Source: a virus
IMG/VR virus record: IMGVR_UViG_3300025641_000012
Coordinates: 1-51,991 of that record
Reading direction: 5' to 3' (one strand)
Length of the DNA stretch: 51,991 bases
Positions within the stretch are counted from its first letter, which is position 1. Each line of letters begins with the position of its first letter. The notes beneath the pieces were generated by a model. That model was not told the origin of the DNA and did no database searches. It saw only the letters and a list, made by a program, of their open reading frames with translations. The position numbers and the translations under genes were made by a program. Positions 1-9,523 of the stretch are shown here, one piece after another.

Positions 1-2
1 CT

Positions 3-224
3 CGCGCATTCGAAGTATTGTCTGGTATGATAAAGGGTATTGCTGATGTTAACGATAAGTTAATGGATCTCCAGAAAAAGAAAAAGGATGTCGAGAAGTC
101 TGATGTTCCAGCTCTGGAGAATAGAGGTAATACCACCAACAATGTTTTTCTGGGTTCAACAACTGAACTCCAACGATTTTTACAGAATGAGAAACAAGTG
201 ATCCCGCATGACGACTCAGACTAA
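3..224 (+). CDS. 16: Small terminase subunit gp16, C-terminal part (5' truncated)
   Basis: The open frame runs in from the left edge of the window, so only about 73 C-terminal residues are visible. The part seen is charged and helical, with a Lys-rich stretch (KKKKKD) followed by a flexible acidic tail. Identification rests mainly on position: in T4-like phages gene 16 directly precedes and overlaps gene 17, and here the overlap is 17 nt. gp16 regulates the large terminase and recognises concatemeric DNA during headful packaging. Sequence similarity alone would be too weak in this fragment. Confidence 0.75.
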   Translation, partial: RAFEVLSGMIKGIADVNDKLMDLQKKKKDVEKSDVPALENRGNTTNNVFLGSTTELQRFLQNEKQVIPHDDSD

Positions 225-1815
225 GGAATCATATCTTGGAAACCCCCAAGTTAAACGGGATGGGGTTGCCGAGGAATGGACAGAAGAGAAAATAAAAGAA
301 TACCAAAAGTGTATGGGAGACCCCGTACACTTCTGTCGTACATACGTAAAGGTGGTGCATCTTGACCGTGGTCTGGTTAATTTTGATTTATACGAATATC
401 AAGAAAAGATGTTTGACCATTTCGAAAAGAATCGTTTCTCTATCGTACTTGCATGTCGTCAATCCGGTAAGTCAATCAGTTCGGTTGGGTACCTTCTATG
501 GTATGCTTGTTTCCATTCCGAGAAAACTATCGCAGTACTTGCAAACAAAGGTGCAACCGCACGAGAGATGCTCGCACGTGTTACACTCATGTTGGAAAAC
601 CTTCCTTTCTTTTTGCAGCCGGGTTGTAAGGCACTCAACAAAGGTTCTATTGAGTTTAGTAATAATTCTAGAATCATTGCCGCTGCTACTAGTGGGTCTT
701 CTATTCGTGGTATGTCTGTTAATCTTCTTTTTCTCGATGAGTTTGCTTTCGTTGAGAATGCGGCTGAGTTCTATACGTCAACGTATCCTGTTGTATCTTC
801 GGGTAAAGACACCAAAGTAATCATCACCTCTACCGCAAATGGTATTGGTAATCAGTACGAAAAGATTTGGACTGGTGCCGTTCAAGGAACGAATGCATAC
901 CAACCATTCCGTGTGGATTGGTGGGATGTGCCGGGCAGGGATGAGAAATGGAAGTTGCAAACAATTGCGAACACTTCTCAATTACAGTTCGACCAAGAAT
1001 TTGGTAATACTTTCTTTGGTACGGGTGATACACTCATAGGTGCAGAAACCCTGATGGGTCTCAGAGCACAAAATCCTTCAAGTGTTCTTGAAGGGGGTGA
1101 CTGCCTTATATATGACGAACCAATTAAGGATTACGAATACATCATGGCAGTTGATGTATCGAAGGGAAGAGGACAGGATTATTCTACGTTTAACGTAATC
1201 GATATTACCTCACGACCTTTCAAACAAGTCGCGGTGTATCGGTGCAATACTATTTCTCCACTACTCTTTCCTAACATTATATATAAGTATGCGAATCTCT
1301 ACAATCAATCGTGGGTAGTCGTTGAATCAAATGATCAGGGTACAGTAGTTTGTAATGGACTATATTATGACTTAGAATATGAGAACCTCCACACCTCCAG
1401 TGCAACCAAGGCAGACGCACTCGGTATAGAAATGAACCGAAAAGTCAAGAGACTTGGGTGTTCCTCAATCAAAGACATTATAGAAACAAACAAAATAAAC
1501 ATAGTGGATGAGAACACCATCCTAGAGATATCAACATTCATAGGTAAAGGACAATCATACGAAGCCTCTAGTGGTAACCACGATGACCTTATGATGAACC
1601 TAGTGATGTTTGGATATTTCGTATCCACCCAATTCTTTGCGGATATGACAGACATTAATCTAAAGGACATGATGTTCCGAGATAAGATGTCCGCAATAGA
1701 AAATGATATAGTACCGTTCGGTTTCATTGATGATGGATCGGATTATATCGAAGAACAAGATAACACATACCAAGGATGGCACTCTATAGACACGATAGGT
1801 GATCGAGACTGGTAG
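208..1815 (+). CDS. 17: Terminase large subunit gp17
   Basis: This is the ATP-driven DNA packaging motor and headful nuclease, which acts at the portal vertex. The N-terminal ATPase shows a Walker A-like CRQSGKS (about residues 83-89), a Walker B LLFLDEFAF (173-181) and the coupling motif TSTANG (207-212). The C-terminal RNase H-like nuclease starts near MAVDVSKGRGQDYS, with the first catalytic Asp at about residue 316. The length of 535 aa is somewhat below T4 gp17 (610 aa), as is usual in marine relatives. It overlaps the end of gene 16 and is followed by a late promoter before the sheath gene. Confidence 0.97.
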   Translation: MTTQTKESYLGNPQVKRDGVAEEWTEEKIKEYQKCMGDPVHFCRTYVKVVHLDRGLVNFDLYEYQEKMFDHFEKNRFSIVLACRQSGKSISSVGYLLWYACFHSEKTIAVLANKGATAREMLARVTLMLENLPFFLQPGCKALNKGSIEFSNNSRIIAAATSGSSIRGMSVNLLFLDEFAFVENAAEFYTSTYPVVSSGKDTKVIITSTANGIGNQYEKIWTGAVQGTNAYQPFRVDWWDVPGRDEKWKLQTIANTSQLQFDQEFGNTFFGTGDTLIGAETLMGLRAQNPSSVLEGGDCLIYDEPIKDYEYIMAVDVSKGRGQDYSTFNVIDITSRPFKQVAVYRCNTISPLLFPNIIYKYANLYNQSWVVVESNDQGTVVCNGLYYDLEYENLHTSSATKADALGIEMNRKVKRLGCSSIKDIIETNKINIVDENTILEISTFIGKGQSYEASSGNHDDLMMNLVMFGYFVSTQFFADMTDINLKDMMFRDKMSAIENDIVPFGFIDDGSDYIEEQDNTYQGWHSIDTIGDRDW

Positions 1816-1828
1816 AGAATAGTATTCT

Positions 1829-1836
1829 TATAAATA
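1829..1836 (+). promoter_or_regulatory. T4-type late promoter TATAAATA
   Basis: An exact match to the T4 late -10 element (recognised by RNA polymerase with gp55, gp33 and the gp45 clamp) lies 66 bp before the sheath start. It would drive the sheath-tube transcript, which ends at the hairpin near 4260-4296. There is no -35 element, as expected for this class. Confidence 0.85.
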
Positions 1837-1902
1837 CTAGTATTGAAAATAACCGTATTATGATTTACTTATCATTCGTTAACGAAACTAAAGGAAAATG
1901 CT

Positions 1903-3711
1903 ATGGCTGTAAAACCCGCATCTCCACGGATCAATATCAGTGAGATCGACAAAACGGCAATCGTGCCTGCTGTCGGTGCTTCTGGTGCTGGTTTCGTAGG
2001 AAACTTCCGTTGGGGCCCTGTGCATGAACGAACTCTTATCTCTGACGAGACGGGTTTAGTTACTGCATTTGCCGCACCTAACGACACGAACTCAGTGGAT
2101 TTTCATTCCGCTGCGTATTTCTTAAAATACTCACAAACTCTTCAAGTTGTTCGCGAGAACAATGGTGGACAAAACGCACACGGTGCAGTGACCAAACTTG
2201 CAGGTGACTCTGACCTTAACTCTATGATTGTCAACAATGGCTCTCACTGGGAAAATACTGTCAAAGACGCAGTAGGTGAAGGTGTTTCAAAAACTTCTAG
2301 TGGTACTTGGATTGCAAAATATCCAGGCGACATTGGTAACGCTTTGACTGTATCTTTCTGTCCTGCTGGCGACTCTGCAAGTGTTGATCACTTTACTGGT
2401 TGGTCATACGCATCACAGTTCAATGGCGCGCCCGGATCTTCTACTTATGCAACCAGCAATGGTGCATCTAATGACGAAGTTCACGTTGCTATTATTGACC
2501 GTACCGGTCTAATCTCTGGTACTGTTGGTGCAGTTCTTGAAAAGTTTGAATATCTCTCTGTTGCTAAAGGCGCAGTAACTCCTGACAATTCACCTAACTA
2601 TATCTCTGACGTACTGAATGCAAACTCTCAGTATATCTGGAATGGTTACTTCGGTGATGACTCTGCCTTCGGTTCTGACTTCTTAGATCTTGGCGGAAAC
2701 TGGGGAACTACTCCTGATGTAGATACTGCGACCAACTATGGTCTCGGTGCAGCTCTTGTAGATGGTGTTCGTACAGTAAATCTTGGTGGTGGACAAGCGT
2801 CTGCAACTCTATCTACTGGCGATATCTCAGAAGGTTACGATCTGTTCGAAGACAAACTCACTACCGAGATTGACTTCCTGATTGCTCCTATGCACCCAAC
2901 TGCCGCACAAGGCGCGACTGTTACAAATGACCTAACGTCAATTGCAACTGCACGTAAAGATTGTGTTGTAATAACTTCTGTAGACAGAGACAATCTTGTG
3001 GGTAAGACCGATGCACAAGCAACAACCAATGCGGTTTCCTTCGTTGGCGGATTAACTAAATCCTCTTACTTAATTGTCGATAACAACTTCATCAAGATCT
3101 TTGATAAGTACAACGACAAGTACATCAACATCCCTGCTGCTTCAAGCACTGCGGGTCTGATGGCTGCTACTGACATTATCGCAGATCCTTGGTACTCACC
3201 TGCCGGACAGAGACGTGGTAATTATCGTGGTGTTACCGATATCTTAACTAACCCTAATCAAACCCAACGTGATTCTCTGTATAAAGCAGGTGTCAACCCT
3301 ATCGCAAACATTCCAGGCACTGGTCTGATCTTGTTTGGTGATAAGACGTTGGAAAGCCGACCTTCTGCCTTTGACCGTATCAACGTAAGACGTTTGTTTA
3401 TTGCGATTGAGAAGTCTATTGGTGAAGCTGCGAAAAACGTGATGTTCGAATTCAATGACGAGTTTACTCGTGCAGAGTTCGTAAATATCGTTGAACCTTT
3501 CCTCCGTAGAGTTAAGGGTCGTAGAGGTATAACTGACTTCCGTGTTGTATGTGATGAAACAAACAACAATCAAGAAGTTGTGGACAATAACCAATTTGTT
3601 GCAAGTATCTTCGTTAAACCCGCACGTTCTATCAACTTCGTTCAATTGAACTTTGTTGCTGTTAGAAGTGGTGTGGACTTTGAAGAAGTTATCGGCACGG
3701 TAGGAGCATAA
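1903..3711 (+). CDS. 18: Tail sheath protein gp18
   Basis: Contractile tail sheath subunit of 602 aa (T4 gp18 is 659 aa). The N-terminus (PRINISEIDKTAIVP) and the C-terminal stretch rich in FNDEFTRAEFVN and FVKPARSINFVQLNF are typical of the T4-like sheath family. The C-terminal domain mediates the mesh between sheath subunits. Expression is from the TATAAATA promoter at 1829. AAGGAA upstream of the ATG acts as ribosome binding site. The tube gene follows after 4 nt, consistent with co-translation of sheath and tube. Confidence 0.96.
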   Translation: MAVKPASPRINISEIDKTAIVPAVGASGAGFVGNFRWGPVHERTLISDETGLVTAFAAPNDTNSVDFHSAAYFLKYSQTLQVVRENNGGQNAHGAVTKLAGDSDLNSMIVNNGSHWENTVKDAVGEGVSKTSSGTWIAKYPGDIGNALTVSFCPAGDSASVDHFTGWSYASQFNGAPGSSTYATSNGASNDEVHVAIIDRTGLISGTVGAVLEKFEYLSVAKGAVTPDNSPNYISDVLNANSQYIWNGYFGDDSAFGSDFLDLGGNWGTTPDVDTATNYGLGAALVDGVRTVNLGGGQASATLSTGDISEGYDLFEDKLTTEIDFLIAPMHPTAAQGATVTNDLTSIATARKDCVVITSVDRDNLVGKTDAQATTNAVSFVGGLTKSSYLIVDNNFIKIFDKYNDKYINIPAASSTAGLMAATDIIADPWYSPAGQRRGNYRGVTDILTNPNQTQRDSLYKAGVNPIANIPGTGLILFGDKTLESRPSAFDRINVRRLFIAIEKSIGEAAKNVMFEFNDEFTRAEFVNIVEPFLRRVKGRRGITDFRVVCDETNNNQEVVDNNQFVASIFVKPARSINFVQLNFVAVRSGVDFEEVIGTVGA

Positions 3712-3715
3712 TACA

Positions 3716-4243
3716 ATGGCTATTTTAGGTGTAGATGATTTTAAATCAAAACTAAAAGGCGGTGGTGCTCGTCCTAACCTCTTCAACTGTAAGTTGAACT
3801 TTCCTGCATATGCCCTTGGTGATGCAGAACTGACTTCTTTCATGGTGAAGGGTGCACAGTTACCTTCTTCTAACGTTGCTCCGATCACGGTACCTTTCCG
3901 TGGTCGTCAACTGAAGATTGCCGGTGACCGTACATTCGAAGAGTGGACAGTAACCGTCATTAACGACACAGGTTTTGAAATACGTGATGCAATGGAACGT
4001 TGGATGAACGGTATCAATTCGCACAATGCGAATACCGGATTCAATGATCCTGCGGATTACCAAACTGACCTGTCAGTAGACCAGTTGGACAAAGATGGAC
4101 TTGTAATTAAGACTTACAACTTCCGTTCTTGTTTCCCAACCGTGATTTCTGCTATTGACTTGAACTATGATACAGTAGACACTATCGAAGAGTTTACCGT
4201 AACATTCCAAGTACAATATTGGGAGTCAGGCACAACTAGTTAA
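3716..4243 (+). CDS. 19: Tail tube protein gp19
   Basis: Inner tail tube subunit of 175 aa (T4 gp19 is 163 aa). Family features are an N-terminal FKSKLKGGGARPNLF, the strand-rich core with PFRGRQLKIAGDRTFEEW, and a C-terminal FTVTFQVQYWE. Hexamers of this protein stack to form the DNA conduit inside the sheath. It lies directly downstream of the sheath gene and upstream of a rho-independent terminator. A second protein of the same fold is encoded at 9610. Confidence 0.95.
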   Translation: MAILGVDDFKSKLKGGGARPNLFNCKLNFPAYALGDAELTSFMVKGAQLPSSNVAPITVPFRGRQLKIAGDRTFEEWTVTVINDTGFEIRDAMERWMNGINSHNANTGFNDPADYQTDLSVDQLDKDGLVIKTYNFRSCFPTVISAIDLNYDTVDTIEEFTVTFQVQYWESGTTS

Positions 4244-4258
4244 GTTGTGACTAAATAT

Positions 4259-4296
4259 ATGCGTAGGGGGATTTTCCCCCTGCGTATTATTTTTAC
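4259..4296 (+). terminator. Rho-independent terminator after the tube gene
   Basis: A stem with five G-C pairs (GGGGG, loop ATTTT, CCCCC) is extended by the flanking GCGTA/TGCGT pairs. It is followed by ATTATTTTT. It sits between genes 19 and 20 and should separate sheath-tube transcription from the head operon. Confidence 0.85.
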
Positions 4297-4308
4297 TTTG
4301 AGGCAAAG

Positions 4309-5832
4309 ATGGCAGACGACAATAACAGTATTATGAAATTATTCGGTTTCGAACTCAAAAGAGCATCGAAAAAAGAAACCGGTAAAGAAAATGATAAATT
4401 ACCTTCTATCGTTCCGAAAGCGGATGACGATGGTGCGGGTTATGTAACTGCGTCTGGTTCTCACTATGGTCAGTACATTGACATTAATGGTGATAACGCA
4501 AAGGACAATGCAGAACTCATCATGAAGTATCGCGGTGTGGCCAACCATCCAGAAGTTGACGCAGCGATTGAAGATATTGTAAACGAAAGTATTTCTGGTT
4601 CGGAGACAACCTCTCCTGTAGAACTGAATCTAGACGGTATCGAAACGTCAGATAAAATTAAAAAATTAATGGTAGAAGAGTTTGATGGGATATGTTCCAT
4701 GTTAAACTTTTCCGAGATGGGACACGACATATTCCGTTCATGGTATATTGACGGTCGTCTTGTCCATCACTTAGTAGTAAACGAATCTAATGCGAAGGCC
4801 GGTATCCAAGAGATCCGTCCTATAGACACCCCCAAGATTCGTAAAGTAAAAGAAGTAAAGTATAAAAAAGATACACTGACTGGTGCAAAGATTGTAGATA
4901 AAACCGAAGAGTTCTACGTGTTCCAAGAGAAGAGTTCTACGCAGAGTGCGGTAAAGATTTCTCCGGATGCAGTATCATATGTGACTTCGGGTCTTACAGA
5001 TCCTAGCAAGAAACGTATTTTATCTTACTTACAGAAAGCAATTAAACCCATCAACCAGTTACGTATGATGGAAGATAGTCTGGTAATTTATCGTCTCGCA
5101 CGTGCACCAGAACGTAGAATCTTTTATATTGATGTTGGTAACTTACCTGCTAACAAAGCAGAACAACACATGAAGGATATCATGGGTCGTTATCGTAATA
5201 AGTTAGTATACGATGCGAGTACCGGTAACCTTAAAGATGACCGTAAACATATGTCTATGTTGGAGGACTTCTGGTTACCTCGTAGAGAAGGTGGTCGTGG
5301 TACCGAGATTAGTACACTACCTGGCGGTGAGAACCTTGGGCAGATTGACGATATTGTATACTTCCAGAAGAGATTGTATCGTTCTTTGAATGTACCTATC
5401 AACCGTTTAGAACAAGAGTCACAGTTTAGTCTGGGTCGTTCTACCGAGATTTCTAGGGATGAAGTTAAATTCCAGAAGTTTATCGATAGATTACGTAAAC
5501 GTTTTTCTGGCCTATTCACTGGTATCCTGAAGAAACAATTAATCCTCAAAGGTATCTGTACAGAACAGGATTGGGATATTTGGAAGAATGATATTCAGAT
5601 AGACTTTGTTCGTGATAATCATTTCACCGAGTTGAAGGATTCTGAGATACTTAGAGAAAGACTAAGTACCCTTGACCAAGTATCACAGTACGTAGGTGAA
5701 TACTTCTCACGTGAGTGGGTAATGAAGAATGTCATGATGATGTCTGATGATGATATTGAAGAAATGAAAAACCAAGTCGAAGCCGAGAACGCAAAGGGCG
5801 GAGATGATAATGAAGAAGACCTTGGAGTATAA
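4309..5832 (+). CDS. 20: Portal vertex protein gp20
   Basis: Dodecameric portal through which DNA enters and leaves the capsid, and the nucleation point for prohead assembly. The 507 aa length is close to T4 gp20 (524 aa). Recognisable blocks are YRGVANHPEVDAAIEDIVNE near residue 75, the stretch around LARAPERRIFYIDVGNLP, and the region SMLEDFWLPRREGGRGTEI followed by PGGENLGQIDDI. This last part is the most conserved segment of the T4-like portal and is widely used as a marker. It heads the prohead operon 20-67-68-21-22-23. Confidence 0.97.
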   Translation: MADDNNSIMKLFGFELKRASKKETGKENDKLPSIVPKADDDGAGYVTASGSHYGQYIDINGDNAKDNAELIMKYRGVANHPEVDAAIEDIVNESISGSETTSPVELNLDGIETSDKIKKLMVEEFDGICSMLNFSEMGHDIFRSWYIDGRLVHHLVVNESNAKAGIQEIRPIDTPKIRKVKEVKYKKDTLTGAKIVDKTEEFYVFQEKSSTQSAVKISPDAVSYVTSGLTDPSKKRILSYLQKAIKPINQLRMMEDSLVIYRLARAPERRIFYIDVGNLPANKAEQHMKDIMGRYRNKLVYDASTGNLKDDRKHMSMLEDFWLPRREGGRGTEISTLPGGENLGQIDDIVYFQKRLYRSLNVPINRLEQESQFSLGRSTEISRDEVKFQKFIDRLRKRFSGLFTGILKKQLILKGICTEQDWDIWKNDIQIDFVRDNHFTELKDSEILRERLSTLDQVSQYVGEYFSREWVMKNVMMMSDDDIEEMKNQVEAENAKGGDDNEEDLGV

Positions 5833-5834
5833 CT

Positions 5835-6098
5835 ATGACTGAAGAAGTAGAAACTAATCCCATCCATGATTTGATTGATGCGATCCAACAACAAGATTTT
5901 AACTCAGCACAGGGTTCTTTAGATGCCGTGTTGGCTGATAAGATGCATGACGCATTGGAAGTTGAAAAGATTTCTGTTGCAGACACTATCTTTAACGGTG
6001 CAGAAGAAGATCAACTGGAGATAGACTTCGAAGATGACGATCTCATCGAAGATGAAATAGAAGATGAAACAGAATACGAGTCTGACGATATCGAATAA
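5835..6098 (+). CDS. 67: Prohead core protein, gp67-like
   Basis: An 87 aa protein whose C-terminal half is almost entirely Asp/Glu (residues about 55-87). T4 gp67 is also a small, very acidic core protein (80 aa) that is cleaved into internal peptides during head maturation. It starts 3 nt after the portal stop, exactly where gene 67 lies in T4. The call combines composition, length and synteny, because sequence identity in this family is low. Confidence 0.75.
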   Translation: MTEEVETNPIHDLIDAIQQQDFNSAQGSLDAVLADKMHDALEVEKISVADTIFNGAEEDQLEIDFEDDDLIEDEIEDETEYESDDIE

Positions 6099-6124
6099 AA
6101 GTTTAATGTTAAAGATGGAATTTG

Positions 6125-6132
6125 TATAAATA
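6125..6132 (+). promoter_or_regulatory. T4-type late promoter TATAAATA
   Basis: An exact late -10 element lies in the 58-nt gap after the gene 67 homologue and 25 bp before the next ATG. It would reinforce late transcription of the core, protease, scaffold and capsid genes, since no late element is visible directly before the capsid gene. Confidence 0.8.
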
Positions 6133-6156
6133 ATACCATAAACGGAAAAACTTAAA

Positions 6157-6360
6157 ATGAAAACATTCGGTCAATTAAGAGAAGCTGTCGCTTCCAAAGG
6201 TAAAGTCGTCTTCAATAAGAAGATCGATAAAGTACCTGTTAAGATCGTGAAAGACTCGAAGGGTTTCGTTTTGTATATTGACGGTGATATGTTAGACACC
6301 TTCAAGGATCAAAAAGAAGCTGAGAAGACTGCAAAGACAGTCGTAAAGGAATTAAAATGA
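6157..6360 (+). CDS. 68: Prohead core protein, gp68-like
   Basis: A small basic protein of 67 aa starting MKTFGQLREA, with alternating strands and a Lys-rich C-terminus. In T4 the gene between 67 and 21 is 68, a prohead core component (141 aa), and this one occupies that slot. It is much shorter than the T4 protein, so the assignment is positional. It overlaps the protease start by 4 nt (ATGA), suggesting translational coupling. Confidence 0.6.
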   Translation: MKTFGQLREAVASKGKVVFNKKIDKVPVKIVKDSKGFVLYIDGDMLDTFKDQKEAEKTAKTVVKELK

Positions 6361-7016
6361 AACTGATTAGCGAATACTACGAAAACGACATTCAGTGTAT
6401 CGTAGAAAAGAAAGAAGACGGTGCCAAGAAATATGTCATCGAGGGCGTATTCGCTCAAGCAGATCAAAAGAATCGCAATGGGCGAATTTACCCCAAAGCA
6501 ATTATGGAACGTGCTGTAAATAAGTACGTTACCGAACAAGTTAGCAAGAAACGTGCGGTCGGTGAATTGAATCACCCCGAAGGCCCAACTGTTAACTTGG
6601 ATAAAGTTTCGCATCTCATCACAGACCTCAGATTTGAGGGAAATGATGTGGTCGGAAAGGCACAAATATTGGATACTCCGATGGGTAAGATCGTTCAAGG
6701 TCTCCTAGAAGGTGGTGTACAACTAGGTGTGTCAACTCGTGGTATGGGAAGTCTAGTGAACCGAAATGGTGTCGCATATGTTGGTGAAGATTTTCACCTT
6801 GCAACTATCGACATAGTACAAGACCCCTCCGCACCTGATGCTTTTGTTAATGGTATTATGGAAGGTGTGGATTGGATCTGGAATAACGGTATTTTGGAAC
6901 AACAGATAATTGAAGATATGGAGACAGAAATCAAAAATGCACCGAAGGCGTACAGTTCTGCTGTTCAAATTCGTGAGTTTAAAAATTTCCTCTCGTTAAT
7001 CAAATCTAATATGTAA
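6357..7016 (+). CDS. 21: Prohead core protease gp21
   Basis: Serine protease that degrades the scaffold and trims capsid proteins during head maturation (herpesvirus-protease fold, S77-type). Visible motifs are GELNHPEG with the candidate catalytic His at residue 73, and GVSTRGMGS with the candidate nucleophile Ser at 126. The 219 aa length matches T4 gp21 (212 aa). It lies between core and scaffold genes, as in T4. A likely substrate site is seen in the capsid protein (LNE followed by A). Confidence 0.95.
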   Translation: MKLISEYYENDIQCIVEKKEDGAKKYVIEGVFAQADQKNRNGRIYPKAIMERAVNKYVTEQVSKKRAVGELNHPEGPTVNLDKVSHLITDLRFEGNDVVGKAQILDTPMGKIVQGLLEGGVQLGVSTRGMGSLVNRNGVAYVGEDFHLATIDIVQDPSAPDAFVNGIMEGVDWIWNNGILEQQIIEDMETEIKNAPKAYSSAVQIREFKNFLSLIKSNM

Positions 7017-7026
7017 GGAGTCTATA

Positions 7027-8064
7027 ATGACTGATGAAACTAATGTCGAAGTAGAACTTCACGATGATATTAACGAAATCGTGGAGGAAACTCTCGAAGA
7101 AAAAGCAGAACCTAAAGGCGCAGGCGCAACATCAACTGATGGTGTAACTGAACCTGAGTCTGTAGCGTCAGTAGATAAGGCGGCCGATGCAACTAAGAAA
7201 GCAACATTACCCAAGACAAAAGCGGGCATGATTAACTCTATGTACCAGAAGATGAACTCCATGAAAAAAATGGATCTTCAGGCTGCATACGGTAAAATGA
7301 TGGGCGAAGATGTCGAGTTTGATGTTGAAGTAGTTGCAGAAAAAATTGATACAGTAAGTGAACTTGATGCACTCGTAGAGTCAGAGGCAACTTTGTCTGA
7401 TGAGTTCAAAGAGAAAACTTCAGTTATCTTTGAAGCTGCTGTTAAATCTAAACTGTCCGAAGAAGTTTCTCGTTTAGAGGAACAATACCAAGAAGAACTA
7501 TCTGAAGAAGTCGCGTCTATTAAGAGTGATCTTGTTGAGAAAGTTGATTCTTACTTAAACTACGTAGTTGAAACTTGGATGGAAGATAATAAAGTTGCTG
7601 TTCAGAACGGTCTCCGTACTGAAATCGCAGAAAACTTTATGGACAAGATGAAGGATCTATTCATAGAATCTCACATCGAAGTACCTGAAGCCAAGGTAGA
7701 CCTAGTAGATGAACTCGCAAGTCAGGTTGAAGAACTTGAAGAGAAGTTAAATTCTCAAACTGGTGAGTCCATCAAACTGTCAGAAGAACTCGAAGTGTTG
7801 AAGCGTGATTCTATCATTGCTGAAGCCGCTCGTGGTTTGGCAGACACCCAAGTCGAGAAACTGAAAGGTCTCGTTGAAAGTATCGATTTCGAAAGTGCGG
7901 AAGTATTCGCATCTAAAGTTGCTACTATCCGCGAATCTTACTTTTCTCAAAAAATTAGTGAAGAAGTTGCTGCCGTAGATGAGGAACCTGAAACAACAGT
8001 TGAAGTGTCTTCAAGCATGGACTCTTACCTCACTGCAATTAGAAAAACTTCTAGAACTCAATAA
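7027..8064 (+). CDS. 22: Prohead scaffold protein gp22
   Basis: Major internal scaffold of the prohead. The protein has 345 aa and is strongly acidic and helical, with long coiled-coil stretches (about residues 140-260, rich in EE/KL heptads). Its N-terminus is low-complexity and acidic. T4 gp22 is 269 aa with the same character and is destroyed by gp21. A good AAGGAG ribosome binding site precedes the ATG, which fits the high copy number. Synteny between 21 and 23 makes the call firm. Confidence 0.88.
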   Translation: MTDETNVEVELHDDINEIVEETLEEKAEPKGAGATSTDGVTEPESVASVDKAADATKKATLPKTKAGMINSMYQKMNSMKKMDLQAAYGKMMGEDVEFDVEVVAEKIDTVSELDALVESEATLSDEFKEKTSVIFEAAVKSKLSEEVSRLEEQYQEELSEEVASIKSDLVEKVDSYLNYVVETWMEDNKVAVQNGLRTEIAENFMDKMKDLFIESHIEVPEAKVDLVDELASQVEELEEKLNSQTGESIKLSEELEVLKRDSIIAEAARGLADTQVEKLKGLVESIDFESAEVFASKVATIRESYFSQKISEEVAAVDEEPETTVEVSSSMDSYLTAIRKTSRTQ

Positions 8065-8076
8065 GGAATAACCAAT

Positions 8077-9429
8077 ATGAATTCTTACGATACTCTTATC
8101 GAAAAATGGGCTCCCGTCCTGAACGAAAGTTCTGCTGGCGAGATTAAAGATCATCAACGTAGAGCTGTTACTGCTGCAATCTTGGAAAACCAAGAGAAAG
8201 CAATGATGGAAGAACGCGCTCAACACGCAGGTTTCGGTTCTTTGAACGAAGCTGCGCCGGGCAACAACACCACTTCTGCGGGTAACTGGGATCCAGTATT
8301 GATCTCTCTCGTTCGCCGTGCAATGCCTAACTTGATGGCATATGACGTATGTGGCGTTCAACCAATGTCTGGCCCAACTGGTCTCATCTTCGCGATGAAG
8401 GCACGTTATGGTGCAGGTTCAACTTCTTCACGTGAAGCATTGTTCCAAGAAGCAGAAACTCAGTTCTCTGGTGACCGTACCGGTACTCACGATTCTGATA
8501 ACGCTTCTGGTTTCAACGGCATCTCTGATGACTCTGCAACTGGTGTTCGCACTGTTGACTCAAGTGTAGACGATTCTCGTCTGACTTCACTTGCTGCAAC
8601 TGGTATGACTACCGCTGCTGCTGAAGCACTGGGTGATGGTGTTGGTGCACCTTTCGCAGAAATGGGTTTCACCATCGAGAAGGCAACTGTAACTGCCGTA
8701 TCTCGTGCGTTGAAAGCTGAGTACAGTTTAGAACTTGCACAAGACCTGAAAGCAATCCACGGTCTGGATGCAGAAACTGAACTTGCTAACATCCTCTCTA
8801 CTGAGATCCTTGCGGAAATCAACCGTGAAGTTGTTCGTACTATCAACAGTCAAGCAAAAACTGGTGCTCTCCAGTCTAACGTTGCTACTAAAGGTATCTT
8901 TGACTTGTCAACTGATGCTGACGGTCGTTGGTCTGCTGAGAAGTTCAAAGGTCTGGTTGTACAGATCGACCGCGAAGCAAACGTAATTGCAAAAGAAACT
9001 CGCCGTGGAAAGGGTAACGTTGTTATCTGTTCTTCTGACGTTGCTACTGCACTTGCCGCTTCTGGTATGTTGGACTACACTCCTGCAATGTCTACCAACC
9101 TTCAGGTTGATGACACTGGTAATACTTTTGCTGGTACTTTGAACGGTCGCACTAAGGTCTATATTGACCCATATGCCTCTGCTGACTACATCACTGTAGG
9201 TTACAAAGGTACTAACGCATATGACGCAGGTGTATTCTACTGCCCATACGTTCCACTGCAAATGGTTAAAGCCGTTGGCGAGAATGACTTCCAACCACGT
9301 ATCGGGTTCAAGACTCGTTATGGTATGGCGTCTAACCCGTTTGTCGGTTCTACTCCAAGTAACGGTCTTGCCGCTGCTAAGAGCAATGTTTACTACAGAA
9401 TCTTCCGAGTTGACAATATTCTCGCGTAG
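8077..9429 (+). CDS. 23: Major capsid protein gp23
   Basis: HK97-fold major head protein of 450 aa (T4 gp23 is 521 aa). Family signatures include GNWDPVLISLVRRAMPNLMAYD near residue 70 (given here as its first 20 residues and continuing) and the C-terminal PFVGSTPSNGL region. A likely gp21 cleavage site is LNE followed by Ala at residues 56-59, giving a mature N-terminus at about Ala59. No separate gene 24 vertex protein follows, so gp23 may also form the vertices as in some relatives. The gene is closed by a very strong terminator. Confidence 0.97.
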   Translation: MNSYDTLIEKWAPVLNESSAGEIKDHQRRAVTAAILENQEKAMMEERAQHAGFGSLNEAAPGNNTTSAGNWDPVLISLVRRAMPNLMAYDVCGVQPMSGPTGLIFAMKARYGAGSTSSREALFQEAETQFSGDRTGTHDSDNASGFNGISDDSATGVRTVDSSVDDSRLTSLAATGMTTAAAEALGDGVGAPFAEMGFTIEKATVTAVSRALKAEYSLELAQDLKAIHGLDAETELANILSTEILAEINREVVRTINSQAKTGALQSNVATKGIFDLSTDADGRWSAEKFKGLVVQIDREANVIAKETRRGKGNVVICSSDVATALAASGMLDYTPAMSTNLQVDDTGNTFAGTLNGRTKVYIDPYASADYITVGYKGTNAYDAGVFYCPYVPLQMVKAVGENDFQPRIGFKTRYGMASNPFVGSTPSNGLAAAKSNVYYRIFRVDNILA

Positions 9430-9488
9430 ATGGTAGTATAAAATAATAAGAGTGATAGATCGGGAACGCCCGGTTAAATCACCTTTTG

Positions 9489-9517
9489 ACCCTCATCTTC
9501 GGATGGGGGTTTTTTTT
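9489..9517 (+). terminator. Strong rho-independent terminator with UUCG tetraloop
   Basis: ACCCTCATC and GATGGGGGT form a nine-pair stem closed by C(UUCG)G, one of the most stable RNA tetraloops, and are followed by eight T residues. It marks the end of the head operon after the capsid gene. Confidence 0.95.
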
Positions 9518-9523
9518 GTGTCT

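Noticed and set aside
3244-3888. 214-codon open frame on the minus strand over genes 18 and 19
   Set aside because: It lies entirely opposite two firmly identified structural genes, has no ribosome binding site or promoter of the types seen here, and its protein has no recognisable pattern. It is a by-product of the codon use of the sense genes.
4251-4258. CTAAATAT before gene 20 as a late promoter
   Set aside because: It deviates from TATAAATA and overlaps the terminator stem base, so it is not supported as a promoter although gene 20 would need one.
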